Assembly: GCF_019112545.1 (NCBI RefSeq)
Contig: NW_025064914.1
Location: forward strand, 67,415-131,414
Reading direction: 5' to 3'
Source of the DNA: Guyanagaster necrorhizus
Taxonomy: Eukaryota; Basidiomycota; Agaricomycetes; Agaricales; Physalacriaceae
Length of the DNA stretch: 64,000 nt
The notes under the pieces are model-generated. The model saw only the letters and a program-made list of their open reading frames with translations, was not told the DNA's origin and did not search any database. Shown one piece after another: positions 45,563 to 57,033 of the stretch; positions within the stretch are counted from its first letter, which is position 1; each line of letters starts with the position of its first letter. The position numbers and the translations under genes are program-made.

Positions 45563-47188
45563 CGCACGTTCCCCCAGCCAAAAACGAAACGAAACCAAAA
45601 AAGAAACCAAAAAAAAGCGTGCGGGAGGGCAACTGCAGATATCCGGATCGCAGCGAAAGGCGAAAAGGGGTGTTTGTTGCGCTCAGCGTTAGAATAGGAA
45701 AGCGGCAAGGGTGGTGTGTGTGGCGATGATGATGATGAAATCGGCAGCTAGCCTATGTCGGAAGTAAAAACGGGGGTTGTCATTTGTCATCGGCGCGCGC
45801 TGCGCCGAGGTTACTAACCTCTTTTTTTTTTTTTTTTTTTTGGTTGTCTCCCCCTTCCATAATGCATGACGAGGTTTGGATGCCATGGCTTTGTGCATTG
45901 CCTCGGACTGAGATATGGGCTATGGGCGGCGCGGAGGACGTGGGAGCGTTGGTTCTGCTCAGATCTGTATCCTGTTTTGCTGGTTCAAAGGTTCTTCTGT
46001 CGATGGGGGAGGGGAGGGGAGAGGATACGTTTCGTGAAGTGTTTGTTTCCTTAGTAACTGCTGCGTTGAATAATGTTTTTTTTGATACCTCACTCTCTCC
46101 AGGGCATGTTATGCATGGAACGGTACTTATATGTGAATGGAACGGTCCGGCGAACCCCCCCTCACGGTGGAAGATGTATCGGACTCGTGCTTGATCGTCT
46201 CAGGCTATTGATAGACGTCAACGAAGTTATGCAGGTGTTGTGCTCTCCTCAGCCAGCATACATGCATGTAGTCCGGAGTCTGTCCTGGGTTAGGGAACTC
46301 GCCGGTTTACTTGCATTAATTTCGGTGCGTCATGGGTCACGAGGGTGGGTGGCAAGGCGTTGCATACATATATATGCACGAGGCAAAACATTGAAGATGC
46401 CAAGTTGTCAGTGTGTCTTTAATGCCCAAACATTGAATTTTATCTTTCATTCCAATCCCTTTGATCAAGGCTGGCGGGAGTACAAGGTGAGTATCATTTG
46501 TTACGGACTTTGATCGTGCTCAGAATCCAGGCTACCTAGTGTCATTTATGCGGCTTCCCTTGGCTTCCTTGTCACCGTACAAGAAGACCCCCCATCTTCC
46601 TGCATTGTACATGGCTTCGCCTTAGCCTTAGGGGGGGAGGGGGGAAGCCTTGACCTTTTTATATTTATACATCTAAATTTCCGTTTCGGAATGTTCCTTT
46701 TTTGATACATCTATCAAAAGTATATGCACGCGCAGCACCAAGCAACGACAACGGGGACCTGTTGCACTTGTCATTCAAAGTCTGTCGAGGCGATGGCAGT
46801 TCCCCCTCCCTCTCTCGAAGCCAAGCCCAGGGTTACGAGCGGGACAGCGAAAGGGAGAGGGAGAGGGAGAGGTACACAGTTATTTTTAGCCTTACGTTTA
46901 TTTCTGGAACATCGCGACGCGACGGCATTCCCCTGCCGACCGGATCCAGAATGATTCTTCCTCCGCAGTTACAGCACAGCGAATCACAAACAGCCATCAA
47001 GCGACTGCCACCATCACGCATTTGTTTTTCTCTCGCCCTCTCTTTCTCCTCCCTTCATCATCCCATTTCCCATCCCATCCCATTCCACCAACCGCCTTGC
47101 AACGGTTTCAACCCCAGTGACGCTCTTTTCTTTTTTGTTTTTTTTCCCCTTCCCACCTTGCAAGAAAACCCGCCTTCCACATCGTGTA
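45563..47188. other. Intergenic, no gene recognised
   Basis: About 1.6 kb between divergent genes. A T-run of about 20 is at 45822-45841, and a GAGAGG run is at about 46851-46871. Frames at 45784-46194 and 46702-47391 lack family features or overlap the next gene out of frame. Confidence 0.45.
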
Positions 47189-48901
47189 ATGATGCAGCGT
47201 TTCGCCTCTTCTGCCGCTCTGGCGCTTGCCATTGCCGCCAGCTCAGTCTCTGCACAGAGCTCGTCGACGACGTTCCCCGAGGGCGTCCTCGCCACGGGAA
47301 CCATGGGTACGACCAACCCTGCCGAACCAACCTTAGGAACGACCGTCAACCAGACATCCTACGCACGGCTGCTCAGCTTGAACTCTGTTGATGTCAGTGT
47401 CCTTTTTTTTTTTTCTCTCCCGCCCCTTGGTTGTAGCGTGTAGCTCAAAATAACTCACAGGATTGGTGTATCTTTGCTCCTCCCTCAAACAACACCATTG
47501 GTGAATCCGAGGTACGTGTGTGCGTGGCACCGGTGAGGAGCTGCTGTTGCTGACCAAGGGTCTGCGGTGAATACAGGCTATCGAGGTCGCGTGGTGCACG
47601 AAAGCGCGGAACAACGCCCGTGTCATCCCCGACGGTGTCGTCACCGGTGTTTCCTTCCTCAAAACCGGTGCGCTAACCTTTTTTTTCTTCTAATCCATCT
47701 TGTCAGGTGAGGCTAACCCGTTATGTGAACAGACTTTTACGTCCAAATCTATGGCTACGGTGATTTCACAAAATTGAACATCGCAGCTGGTGACTATGGA
47801 GGTAAGATATATGCTGTGCATCTGCCATTCCCCACCGCTCTTGACCTGATCTGGCTTGCTCAGGTGAGCTCGACCCCCATGGAGCTACTGGTGCAGGTAA
47901 CCCCGTTGGTGGTAACGTCACCACTGATGAAGTTACTGGCTCCGACATTAATATCGCTGAATGGATGGTACGTTTATTACTTTACTCCCTCTCAACCACC
48001 ATTGACAGCTTTCGATCTAGCAATTCATTGTAAGTCCTAAACGGGATAGGATCTTTCTTCCCGCCTCATGACCCCCGATTTAACAGTCTTATACCCAATT
48101 CTGCATTCGTGCCTGCACAAATGCCAACTCATCTTACAGCGCTGCCGAGATGTGTGAGCACAAGCTTGACGAGATGGGCTGCGCGTTCGTCATGCCAGGT
48201 GTGTTTATCCTTACTGTGCCGAAATGAACCTTGTCACGAATTGTACATCCCTTGCTCAGGAAACTACGACTTCAATGGAACCTTGTAAGCACCCCCCCCG
48301 CCCCGCGTTCTTTCCACGCCTCACAAACACCTCTTTCAGTGAAACGTGTGACGCTGATGTTGCCTGTATGATTGATTTCCTTTGCTTTCTCTTTAATCTG
48401 CCGCTGACGTGCAGCTCACAATGCAGACCCCCCTGGATGGTACCCCGAGGTGACGGGCGGCACGACCTCGTACTCCACCTTTGCGCAGTACTACACCGGA
48501 TACTACACCGACAGCAGCGGCTCCACCGTCTCCTACACCGTCGGTGACACCGTCACGCCCTCCACCGTCGCCTTCACCCCGGCATCTAGCAACTGCGCCA
48601 CCACCGCCAGTATCAGCAACGGTCTGGCGGTCGCGACGAGCGGGAGCTCGGGCTCTGCGAGCGGCTCGTCGGGAGCCTCTGGGTCCAAATCCGGCTCGTC
48701 GAGCTCGAAGACAGGTACGTTTCCCGACTCTAACCAAGGATCTATTACTTACGAGGGCTGGTTGGTGCAGCAAGCGGCACGTCGTCGTCCTCCACCGGCA
48801 ACGCCGCCGTGTCCTCCTTCAGGTCCACGACCTCCTACCACGACGGTGTCACGCTCGTCGCTCTCATCTCTGGTATCGCCGCTATCGTCTTGTTGCATTA
48901 A
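47189..48901 (+). CDS. GPI-anchored cell-surface protein of unknown function
   Basis: Eleven exons: 47189-47392, 47461-47511, 47577-47667, 47733-47801, 47864-47967, 48021-48029 (9 nt), 48087-48198, 48260-48284, 48340-48365, 48427-48714 and 48771-48901 (369 aa). A signal peptide (FASSAALALAIAASSVSA) begins it. The body has the conserved basidiomycete segments WCIFAPPSNNTIGESE, AWCTKARNNARVIPDGVVTG, YGYGDFTKLNIAAGDYGGEL, DPHGATGAGNPVGGNVT, CEHKLDEMGCAFVMPGNY and YPPGWYPEV, with paired cysteines. A Ser/Gly-rich stalk and a C-terminal hydrophobic tail (VTLVALISGIAAIVLLH) ending at the stop indicate GPI anchoring. I recognise the family as widespread in mushrooms but know of no assigned function. 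Confidence 0.88.
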
Positions 48902-49341
48902 AGAGGAGAGGAGGGCTGTGTTTTTTGGTTTTTGACGTTTCTACATACATACCATACCATACCCCCCAACAACATTCTTTTTTTTGTGCGGCATGGACAT
49001 TTTCTATACATCACATCAATGAAGTATATATAATATCTGACTTTTTACGATGCCGGAAGGGAAGGGAAGGGAGGCCTGGTTGCTCCCATCCCCCCCATTT
49101 TTTGGTTCTTGTTTTTGCATGGAATTGTTGATACGATACTATTACTACTACGTACGTACGTACATGTGGACAGTTATGCTGCGCAATTCAGGGTTTCTTG
49201 TCTTTGTTGATTTGGGTTCGTAGACGGGGTGTAATCGCAAGTTGTTTAGTTCAGTTCAGTTGGGTGTGAATCCATCCTTATCATTACATGAACATAAGTA
49301 AAAAAAACAAAATTAGTTCCTAAAATGCAGATTTTATCTCA
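48902..49341. other. Intergenic between convergent genes
   Basis: About 440 bp shared 3' region of the GPI-protein gene and MON2. It contains an (ACGT) repeat at 49151-49163 and no gene. Confidence 0.45.
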
Positions 49342-52300
49342 TCAATACGATACCCCCATCTCCTTCCCGACCTCCTTCAGACACTGCCGCGCCAGATCCC
49401 GCGCGTCCAAATGCACAGTTGCATTCCCGTTCCCGTTCATCATGCCCGCTCCCGCTACCGTTGCCGTTGCCATTGGAGAAACCGAAACCATCCAAGCCGA
49501 CGGCGTCCTCCGCGGTATCGACGCAATCTCGCACAGCACCCCATAGAAATGGAACAGGTGCGCTACCGATGAGCGTTTGACCGCATCCGCGATGAGCAGC
49601 GATGGCGTCAGGGATGCATCCAACGCTGTGTACATCAATCATGACATCATCAACACGGTTGCCAAAAAACACACACAAAAGAAAAAAGGCATACCAGGCT
49701 GATCGACACAGTTCCCCGAGGGATCTTCCGACAGGGCGGCCCACAAGGACCCGGACCACAGCTTGAGCTCTACCATCTTTCGCAGCACGTATAGTAGTTC
49801 GTCCTCACGAGCTCTGCGGCTTTCATTAGATTAATCCATATAAATGGTAAACCCGCTTTGTGTTACGAACCTAGGGAACGGCAGGTTTCCACGCAGTGCC
49901 TCGTCTGCGACATATCCGACCAACGTCGTTCGACACCGGTTCAGAAGAGACGGCAGACTGAGCGCTGCGAGGCGCTTTCTCGCACGCTCTTGGTCTGAGA
50001 TGAACGGAGGTGAGTAATGGCCCCGACCAAGGCACAAATTAATCACCTTTGGTAGTATTAGAGCATACCAGGAAGAGCAGATCGAAACACCAATAAGAGA
50101 ACCGTTCTCTCGGTAACAAGAACCCTGAATCAGTACTCCCCTGGCCAACACTGACGTCGACGAATTCCGCAGTGTTTGGCGATACAGTCTTCACCGCCCC
50201 CTCTGGACTTGGACTCGGACTGCGAGGTGACGTGGGCCCCACATCCGATTCATACAGCAGACTTCCACGGTGCAGGATCTTGGCGAGCTGAGAAACAAGC
50301 GAATCAGGCAGTCGGCGATCACCGAAATGCGGCACCACGTCGATTTCGAGAGCGGCGACAAGGGCAAGATCAAAGTTCTCCTCCGCCTCCTGGACGTCCA
50401 AAGGAAACTCCTCGGCTGGTGAGCTAGCAGTGCAAGAATGAGAACAAGGATAGGATATACAAAGAGAACTCACCAGTCGGCAAGAATCCCCCCTCGGAAG
50501 ACATCGATGACTTGTCTCCAAATGCCCTCGATGCGCTCATCAGGGATATCTACAACAGCTCCTGTGTCAAAAGTCAGAATCACCGCTACTGTCGCAAATT
50601 ATACCCACCTGAACTCAAGGCGTTGATTTGGTGCGAGAGCTCTTTGACGATCCGCAAGAAACATGTTGTACCAGTCTTCCACAGCGGCAGGTCTTTCCCA
50701 AACTTTGATGCCGGTGGACAGTCGTATTTCAGTTTGATGGGTATGGAATACGCCTGGAACAGAACATTAGCCAACCAACGCATTCCATTCCCTGGGAGCA
50801 CGTACAGATAACACGGCCTCAAGTGTCCCGTCAACGTAAATATCCACCAGGTCCTTATACTTGGTAAACAGTTCGACAAGCATTGGCATCGTCCGCTTTG
50901 ATAGTGCTATGTACGTGATCCGTTTCTGGGGTATCTGACTTCCACTGCTCATTTGTACATCAAAGGCAGCAAGAAAGGCGAGCGTGGCGAACTCGGACAG
51001 ATCCCGCATGATGAGAGATGGGGATCCCATAACGGACAGGTCGATGGCGCTTATCGTTTCCATCACCACAGACTTTTTGAAAGAAGGTCAGATGATAATG
51101 TCCTGCAAGAATTGCAATAACTTCACCTACCTGAAGCGGAGGAAGAGCGTCAATGTCTGGTCTATAGTCAGGTGAACTAGGATAGGTCAAAACGCCTGTA
51201 TGATTGATTCATTGAGCATTTGAAAAAAAAAAAAGGGACAAAACCACAATCACATCACCTTTGAGGATCCCCATGAGTCTAGTGATGCGATCCAACGGCC
51301 ATTCAGTACCACTCGCCACACGACTGACAGCGCGAGTAGACTGTATAACATCCACGAAAGCCACCAGACTCTCCTGCGTGAATGGCTTTGGTGGTGGTCC
51401 TCCCTCCGTGAAGGATTTAGGAGGCGATTGCGAACCAGCTCTCTGCAAAACAGCCTCGCCGATAGCGTCAATGGATTGCCAGACACGTTCCCATACTTCA
51501 GACACCCGTTCCTTGACTTCAGAAGGTGCAGACGACGATGCCTTCAAGGCTTTCTCGAGACACCGTAGCGCCGGCGCGCTGATCGTCCGATGATCAACGA
51601 GCACAGATTCCTGTATGTGGTTCACAAAGACATTCCATGCATCTCCAAGTGACTCCAAGTGTAGTATCTTCGACGCTAAAAAGTCGTGGAAGATCGACCC
51701 AATGGATTGAAGGGCAAGGACCTTGGACGCATCCCAGGCTTGGTCAGAAGAAGAAACACCCTCTTCATCAGACGAATGCTGCCGAAGCTCCTCCGACAGA
51801 GAATCCAACAACGGGAAGGTGACCTTCCAGATGCACTGGTCCCACGTTTCGAGGCTCAGCGTACCTCCGTACAGCTGCATTGTCCTAAACAACGTTTGAA
51901 TGGCACCATCCCGTACTTCGGGTCGAGAATCGGTGCATAGACCCAATACCTCGAGAAGAAGGAACATCCAAAGCGCACTATATTCCGGTTCCTTCTCCGC
52001 GTGCTTTCGTTTCGACTGTATCGCATCTGAAACACTCCAAAGCAGACTAGCAGCAGCAGTGAGCGCGATATTCGTGTCCGACTGTTTTCCGAACTGTCCG
52101 AGAGTACTGATGCACAGGCGTAGATGATCAGGAGACAGAGCTGTGACGGAATCGCAAACAAGCGTGAGGGATTGAAAAGCGATCTTGATCAGCGCATTGT
52201 TACTCTTCTCCGACGCCATGCCCAAACCCAGTGGCAGCGGTTTTGATCTTGCCGTTGGCGACGATGCGGCACTTAACGCTGACACCGAGTCTATCGACGA

Positions 52301-55300
52301 TGACCGGCCAATTGGAGGAGGTTTGCATACGCTCCCCAGCATAGAGAAGATCGTCTCCCAGCCCACCACCAGTGTATGTCCCGACGATTGAAGGATCTGG
52401 TGAAGAGTCTCGAGACCCATCTTCCGAATCTCTACACTAGTCGAAGAATGAGAAGCGGGGGTGGAGTAGTCGGGCATGACTTGTTGAGACAGCACATCTA
52501 GGACACGTTTTTGCACCGGCGCCTGCAGCTCGCCCGTCGCACTTAGATTCCGTGGTACCGTCTCGAGAATATCATCAAGAACGCGAGCTGCTTGTATGCG
52601 GATAGCTTGAGGTGCAAACTGAAGTCGGATGATAGACAAAAGATGGCGTGTGGTCTTATCCCAAGCAACATCGGGGGAGCGATATATCAGTCGATGGATG
52701 TTGAGCCTCGAAATACCACCCAGCTTGCCTATTCCAAAGTCGCCAGAACGCTGTTGGACGTATATCAGCCGTCAAACACGAACAAATCATTGAAGGGCGA
52801 CTTACCAACGAGCGGGGTATGTGGATCCCGCTGATTCTTCTTCGGCTGGAAGCATCCAGAACCGGCGACAGTCCAACACTGCTCAACTCTTCCACGCTAT
52901 CGGTCTCTAACATGATATTCCCTCCATCTGACTGCATATCAACCATCTCCGCACTTAGCCTGCACAAAGCATCAATGAAATACTTGAACGCAACATCATC
53001 CAAGTTTTTGGAGGCATCGAACAGCCTTTGGATGCCACTTTGCAGAGTTTCTGAATCCAAATCACTCAATATAGGGTGGCGAGGAGGCACAGGGTGTGTT
53101 ACTGGCTGTGTTCCCGACACTGACATCGATCGACTGGCCTGTGCGTGTCCGAACGGATGCCTTTTGCTCGGCGTTCCCTGCGGTCCACCCTTCCACGTCA
53201 AGACATACTCAGCATTCTGCAATACCTCAAGAATCTGGAACCAGCTTCCACCAAGACTCCCCGCGAGAAACATCGCGCTCGAGAGGAGTACCTTTAAGCA
53301 CGCCAGGTTCCTTTCGGACAGACCTGGAGGTCCAGTGGGACCCGTGAAACCTAAATTCTCCGATAGCGATCCGCTTGCCGTGCGTGGTGTCTGGACATCG
53401 GTGTACGTGTCAAGGCTGGATACGACACGCGAAGGAACAGCAAACTTCGACAAGCTGGTAAAGAAAGCGTCCCGTGAAGTTGTCAGACCAAGCATTCCAG
53501 ATACATTGGTGACTGCTTGATAGCTCGCTAGCACGTCCGCAAATATCTCGTCCGAGAGGTTAGTAGAGATGACGAAGGATAACGCCGCTAGCAAAGCAGG
53601 CCACCCACTCTCTATAATGTCGCGGACGATGTGGAGATGCTTAGTATTGATGTCGTCCGCCGGTAGCACGGACAGATCTAGAGCTGGGGGAGCCCGGTTC
53701 ACAGCTTCTCCTGCTGCACGCGGTTTTTGTATGACGATGGAGGTGTACAATGGACCGGTAAAAGAGGCGAATCCTTCACAAAGTGATACCAAGCATTGGA
53801 TGCCCAACAGGTAAATGTACGATTCTGGTATTGGGGGAGAATCTGCTTTGTCCAATTGATCGATACTGCAACCAAACGGAGTAAGCTTACGAGAAGACTG
53901 ATGATGGTTGGTGGGAATCATACCATTGCAGCTTCATTGCAGATCCTTGAAGACTTAGACCTCCACTCGCACCCATCATGCCAACAACGCCTGACACGGT
54001 AGCGCTTGCGATGGCTGCCATGCCTCCCATATCCAAGCTATACCCCGAGCTGGATGCGGACAAGGATCCAGAGTCCGAATGTACCCCAACCCCCGACATT
54101 TGGGTACCCACACCCAGCAATGCCGGTTTCTCCGTTACTAGGCGATTCAAGGCAGATATCAACGACGTGAACACTTTAGATCCTGCTCCTTGCGCGTCAT
54201 AGCGATCCCAAACATTCCGTATGAGCTCTGCGTCACTGCAGAGCCCACGCATAATCTCCATCGCGAGGACGCGCATCCATTGAGGCGCTTCTGGATCGTC
54301 GGTTATGATCTTGATGAAAAGCGTGAGAAAAACTTCGGACTCCGTTTTCAATTCCAGAGAAAATTGTTTCAAAAGGAGAAAAATAACTCGGGTGCACCGA
54401 AGGGTTAGAGGAAATATCGGCCGTTCCGAGATAGCTTTGAGGAGTAGTGGACAGAGGTGGTGACGGAGCAAAAGGGTCATTTCTGCGTGGCGTCGGAACA
54501 GGTCGTGATAATTTGTGAGTACACTTTCGATCAGCTCCAGTGCAAAGGTCTTGTGAAGGAAATCCAGCTTGAGGAAATGCGGCTTTTCCGCGTTCGCGAG
54601 GAGACAGAGATCCTCAAACACCGCAAACGCGTCATGCGCAGAGGGGCCGAGAGTTTTCGTGGTACCGTCTGGCAGCTTCACTTCTGACATCTCGTCCGCG
54701 GGCACGTCATCTTTCCTATCTTCATCCACCATTTTGTCGACGACAAACATCACGAGCTGCCGAAGCGTTGCTGCTGCCGTGGATGATACCACCGCTATTT
54801 TCGATTCTTGAAGTTTGAAGCATAATAGCAGCGCCTACATAAAAGTCGCTCAATGCCACCCGTAGAGTAAACTGAACACATACGTCACCGAGCATTGGCC
54901 CGTGCACAGCAGGGAAGTTGGTAATGAGCGACAGCAGTGTCTGTAGTATTCGAAGTTGAATGTCGACCCCTTGGCTGATGGCGTCACTCATGGTCGTTAT
55001 GATGAGGGCGACCGCAGACTGTGGTACGGCTTTCAAGGCTATCAGGCGCTGCAGGGATCCCAAGGATATGGCGACGACCTTTGCATTCTTTGTCGCGCAT
55101 CCCATAAAGACGGGTCGCAGTAGGTCGTCCGACTGAGGTCCATCTACTGTACCATAAGTTATATCCAGGTTTCCAGAGATATTCACGCGCACCTGAAGCC
55201 AAGCTCGCCGTCGCCTGTTCCGGCGATGCTCGTAATATTGCGAGAGATTTTTCTGCAGCCTTCCCATTGTACATGTCAGCCTCCACCTAGATCATCCAAC

Positions 55301-55456
55301 AAGACCGGTATGGATATGCACCTCACGGATATCCGGATGCTTCCTTCTCGTCTCACTGGCTAGAGACTACGGCAATGGATATCAGACAAGAGGAAATTCT
55401 TGACATTACGAAGCACAGACCTGAAGTTCAGTAACAAGGAAGGCTAGCGAACTCAT
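49342..55456 (-). CDS. MON2: MON2 homologue (Golgi/endosome trafficking scaffold)
   Basis: Fifteen exons from 55456 to 49342 close at 1779 aa. Exons: 55456-55421, 55366-55322, 55259-55193, 55143-54884, 54834-53924, 53865-52806, 52750-51259, 51195-51131, 51072-50806, 50753-50609, 50561-50474, 50423-50047, 49994-49871, 49813-49695, 49625-49342. The N-terminus (MSSLAFLVTELQ, then EAAEKSLAILRAS and SDDLLRPVFMGCATKNAKVV) is the DCB region; HUS-like helices follow, with no Sec7 domain, which separates MON2 from BIG/Sec7 GEFs. The C-terminus has AYSIPIKLKYDCPPASKFGKD and SLPSLLNRCRTTLVGYVADEALRGNLPFP. MON2 acts with Dop1 and the flippase Neo1 at trans-Golgi and endosomes. Confidence 0.93.
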
Positions 55457-56243
55457 GGCTGGCCGCCCTGCGCGTCACACTGGCGGCAGCGGTCGATTGT
55501 AGATGGGAAAGGGACACGATAGTAGTGGTCAAGGACCGAGGTAAAGTTATCGCACAGCCACCACGTTGCTACATAATCAATCTTATCTCATTACAATCAC
55601 GTGGTCGATCTGAACGGTTTCCAAAAAGGTTTTTCGGGGCTTGGGCTTCTCGTTCTTTCTTCGTGACCCCAGCATCACTTCAAGAAATCTACAATGATTA
55701 TATGTCTGACTGGGTCACAGAGTGGCAAAATGGGTATTGTGCAGGATACTGTACACTGAATAACACATGCACCATTGACTGGCTACAAGCCTTTCTTTGT
55801 GGCATTTGTTGACACTGCAAATGTTTTCCCATCAACAAATCAGGACACTGCAGCTCCAGCTGGTGGAGCTCAGAATGGGTGGTTCTATATTTGACAGGCT
55901 CAGACTTGTGTACTGATGAACAGAATACCAAGTATGACATGAAAATATAACTTTGAAGGAGTTCAAGTCCTTGATTGGCCTCTCAACCAGTGATTCCAAC
56001 CCTCTTGAACCTATACATGTCAAGTCCAGAAATGCCACCTGACAAGGATGGCATTATGTCAAAGTGTATGTGAATGGTTGTAATCTCCCTCACGCTTATA
56101 TCAGCTCGCCGCTCCATGCCATATCCCAAGTATGTCACCATTGCTTGCAAGTTTGCACAAGTATTCATATATATTTCAAAAGACATTATCATAAGGGCAA
56201 TTGAGATTACCAGTGGTATCCCCAGTCTCTGAACTGAGATTGC
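55457..56243. other. Intergenic, no gene recognised
   Basis: About 0.8 kb. CACGTG occurs at about 55599. A 95-codon plus-strand frame (55525-55812) with several cysteines at its end has no recognisable family and is not supported by splice signals. Confidence 0.4.
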
Positions 56244-56687
56244 TCAGCGACCGACCGGCCTTGGAACATCTCCACCAACGTCCCCATCCCTCGCACCCAA
56301 CACAAACATCAAATCCTTCCTCCCAAACATATACGCCGCCTCAATCGCCGTCGGCTTCCCCGCTCTCGGATCAGCTCCAGCCTCAACCAGCACCTTCACC
56401 GTATCCCCGTAACCCTTAAACACCGCCCCAGCAACTATACTCTGCCCGCGATCATTCATGCGATTGGGATCAGCCCCGAGTGATATGAGCTCCTTGGCAA
56501 GTGCGTGGTGCCCAGCATACGCAGCGAGCATGAGGAGGGTATTTCCCTCGGGATTGGTGAGGTTGGGAGGTAATCCCGCTTTTACGGCTGGGACGAGGAC
56601 GGCGGAGTCGCCATTTCTGGCAGCGTCGAACATACGATGGGCAAATTCGATGGTCGCGGGAGGAAGAGACATGTAGGATGATGTCAT
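56244..56687 (-). CDS. Small ankyrin-repeat protein
   Basis: Single exon, 147 codons from the ATG at 56687 (the open frame extends further only through a GTG). Ankyrin repeats: residues about 12-43 (FAHRMFDAARNGDSAVLVPA), 44-76 (GNTLLMLAAYAGHHALAKEL, SLGADPNRMND) and 77-109 (KGYGDTVKVLVEAGADPRAG), and a partial fourth repeat (IEAAYMFGRKDLMFVLGA). The size and layout are those of small eukaryotic ankyrin proteins acting as protein-binding adaptors; the partner is unknown. The GATCACGTGG motif just upstream (about 56725-56734) contains an E-box. Confidence 0.8.
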   Translation of the reverse strand: MTSSYMSLPPATIEFAHRMFDAARNGDSAVLVPAVKAGLPPNLTNPEGNTLLMLAAYAGHHALAKELISLGADPNRMNDRGQSIVAGAVFKGYGDTVKVLVEAGADPRAGKPTAIEAAYMFGRKDLMFVLGARDGDVGGDVPRPVGR

Positions 56688-57033
56688 CGGGTCATGGGGG
56701 AGAATTATTTCTTTTTTGCTTCCGATCACGTGGGCGTTCCATACGAATTCTTTTTCCTCTCAATATCCGTGCTTCCGTTACAGGATAGACCATTTTTGTA
56801 TACATTACCTATTTACTGTACGTATTTTATAACTATGATATGATTGTACCATAATCCAACCAAATCCGAGTTGTCTGTTTTGCATAGAGCAGGGAAGAAA
56901 GCGAGGAGCAAGACGAGCGAGGAAGGGGTATGGTATCTTAAAGCGATGGGAATATAGGTAAGTGGGTTATATGTAATAATATATCCAGCGAAAAGCAGTT
57001 AGATGGTATGTATATGAAGAGTCCCCCCATTCA
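56688..57033. other. Intergenic upstream of ankyrin gene / XK 3' region
   Basis: About 350 bp; includes CACGTG near 56728. No gene seen. Confidence 0.4.
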
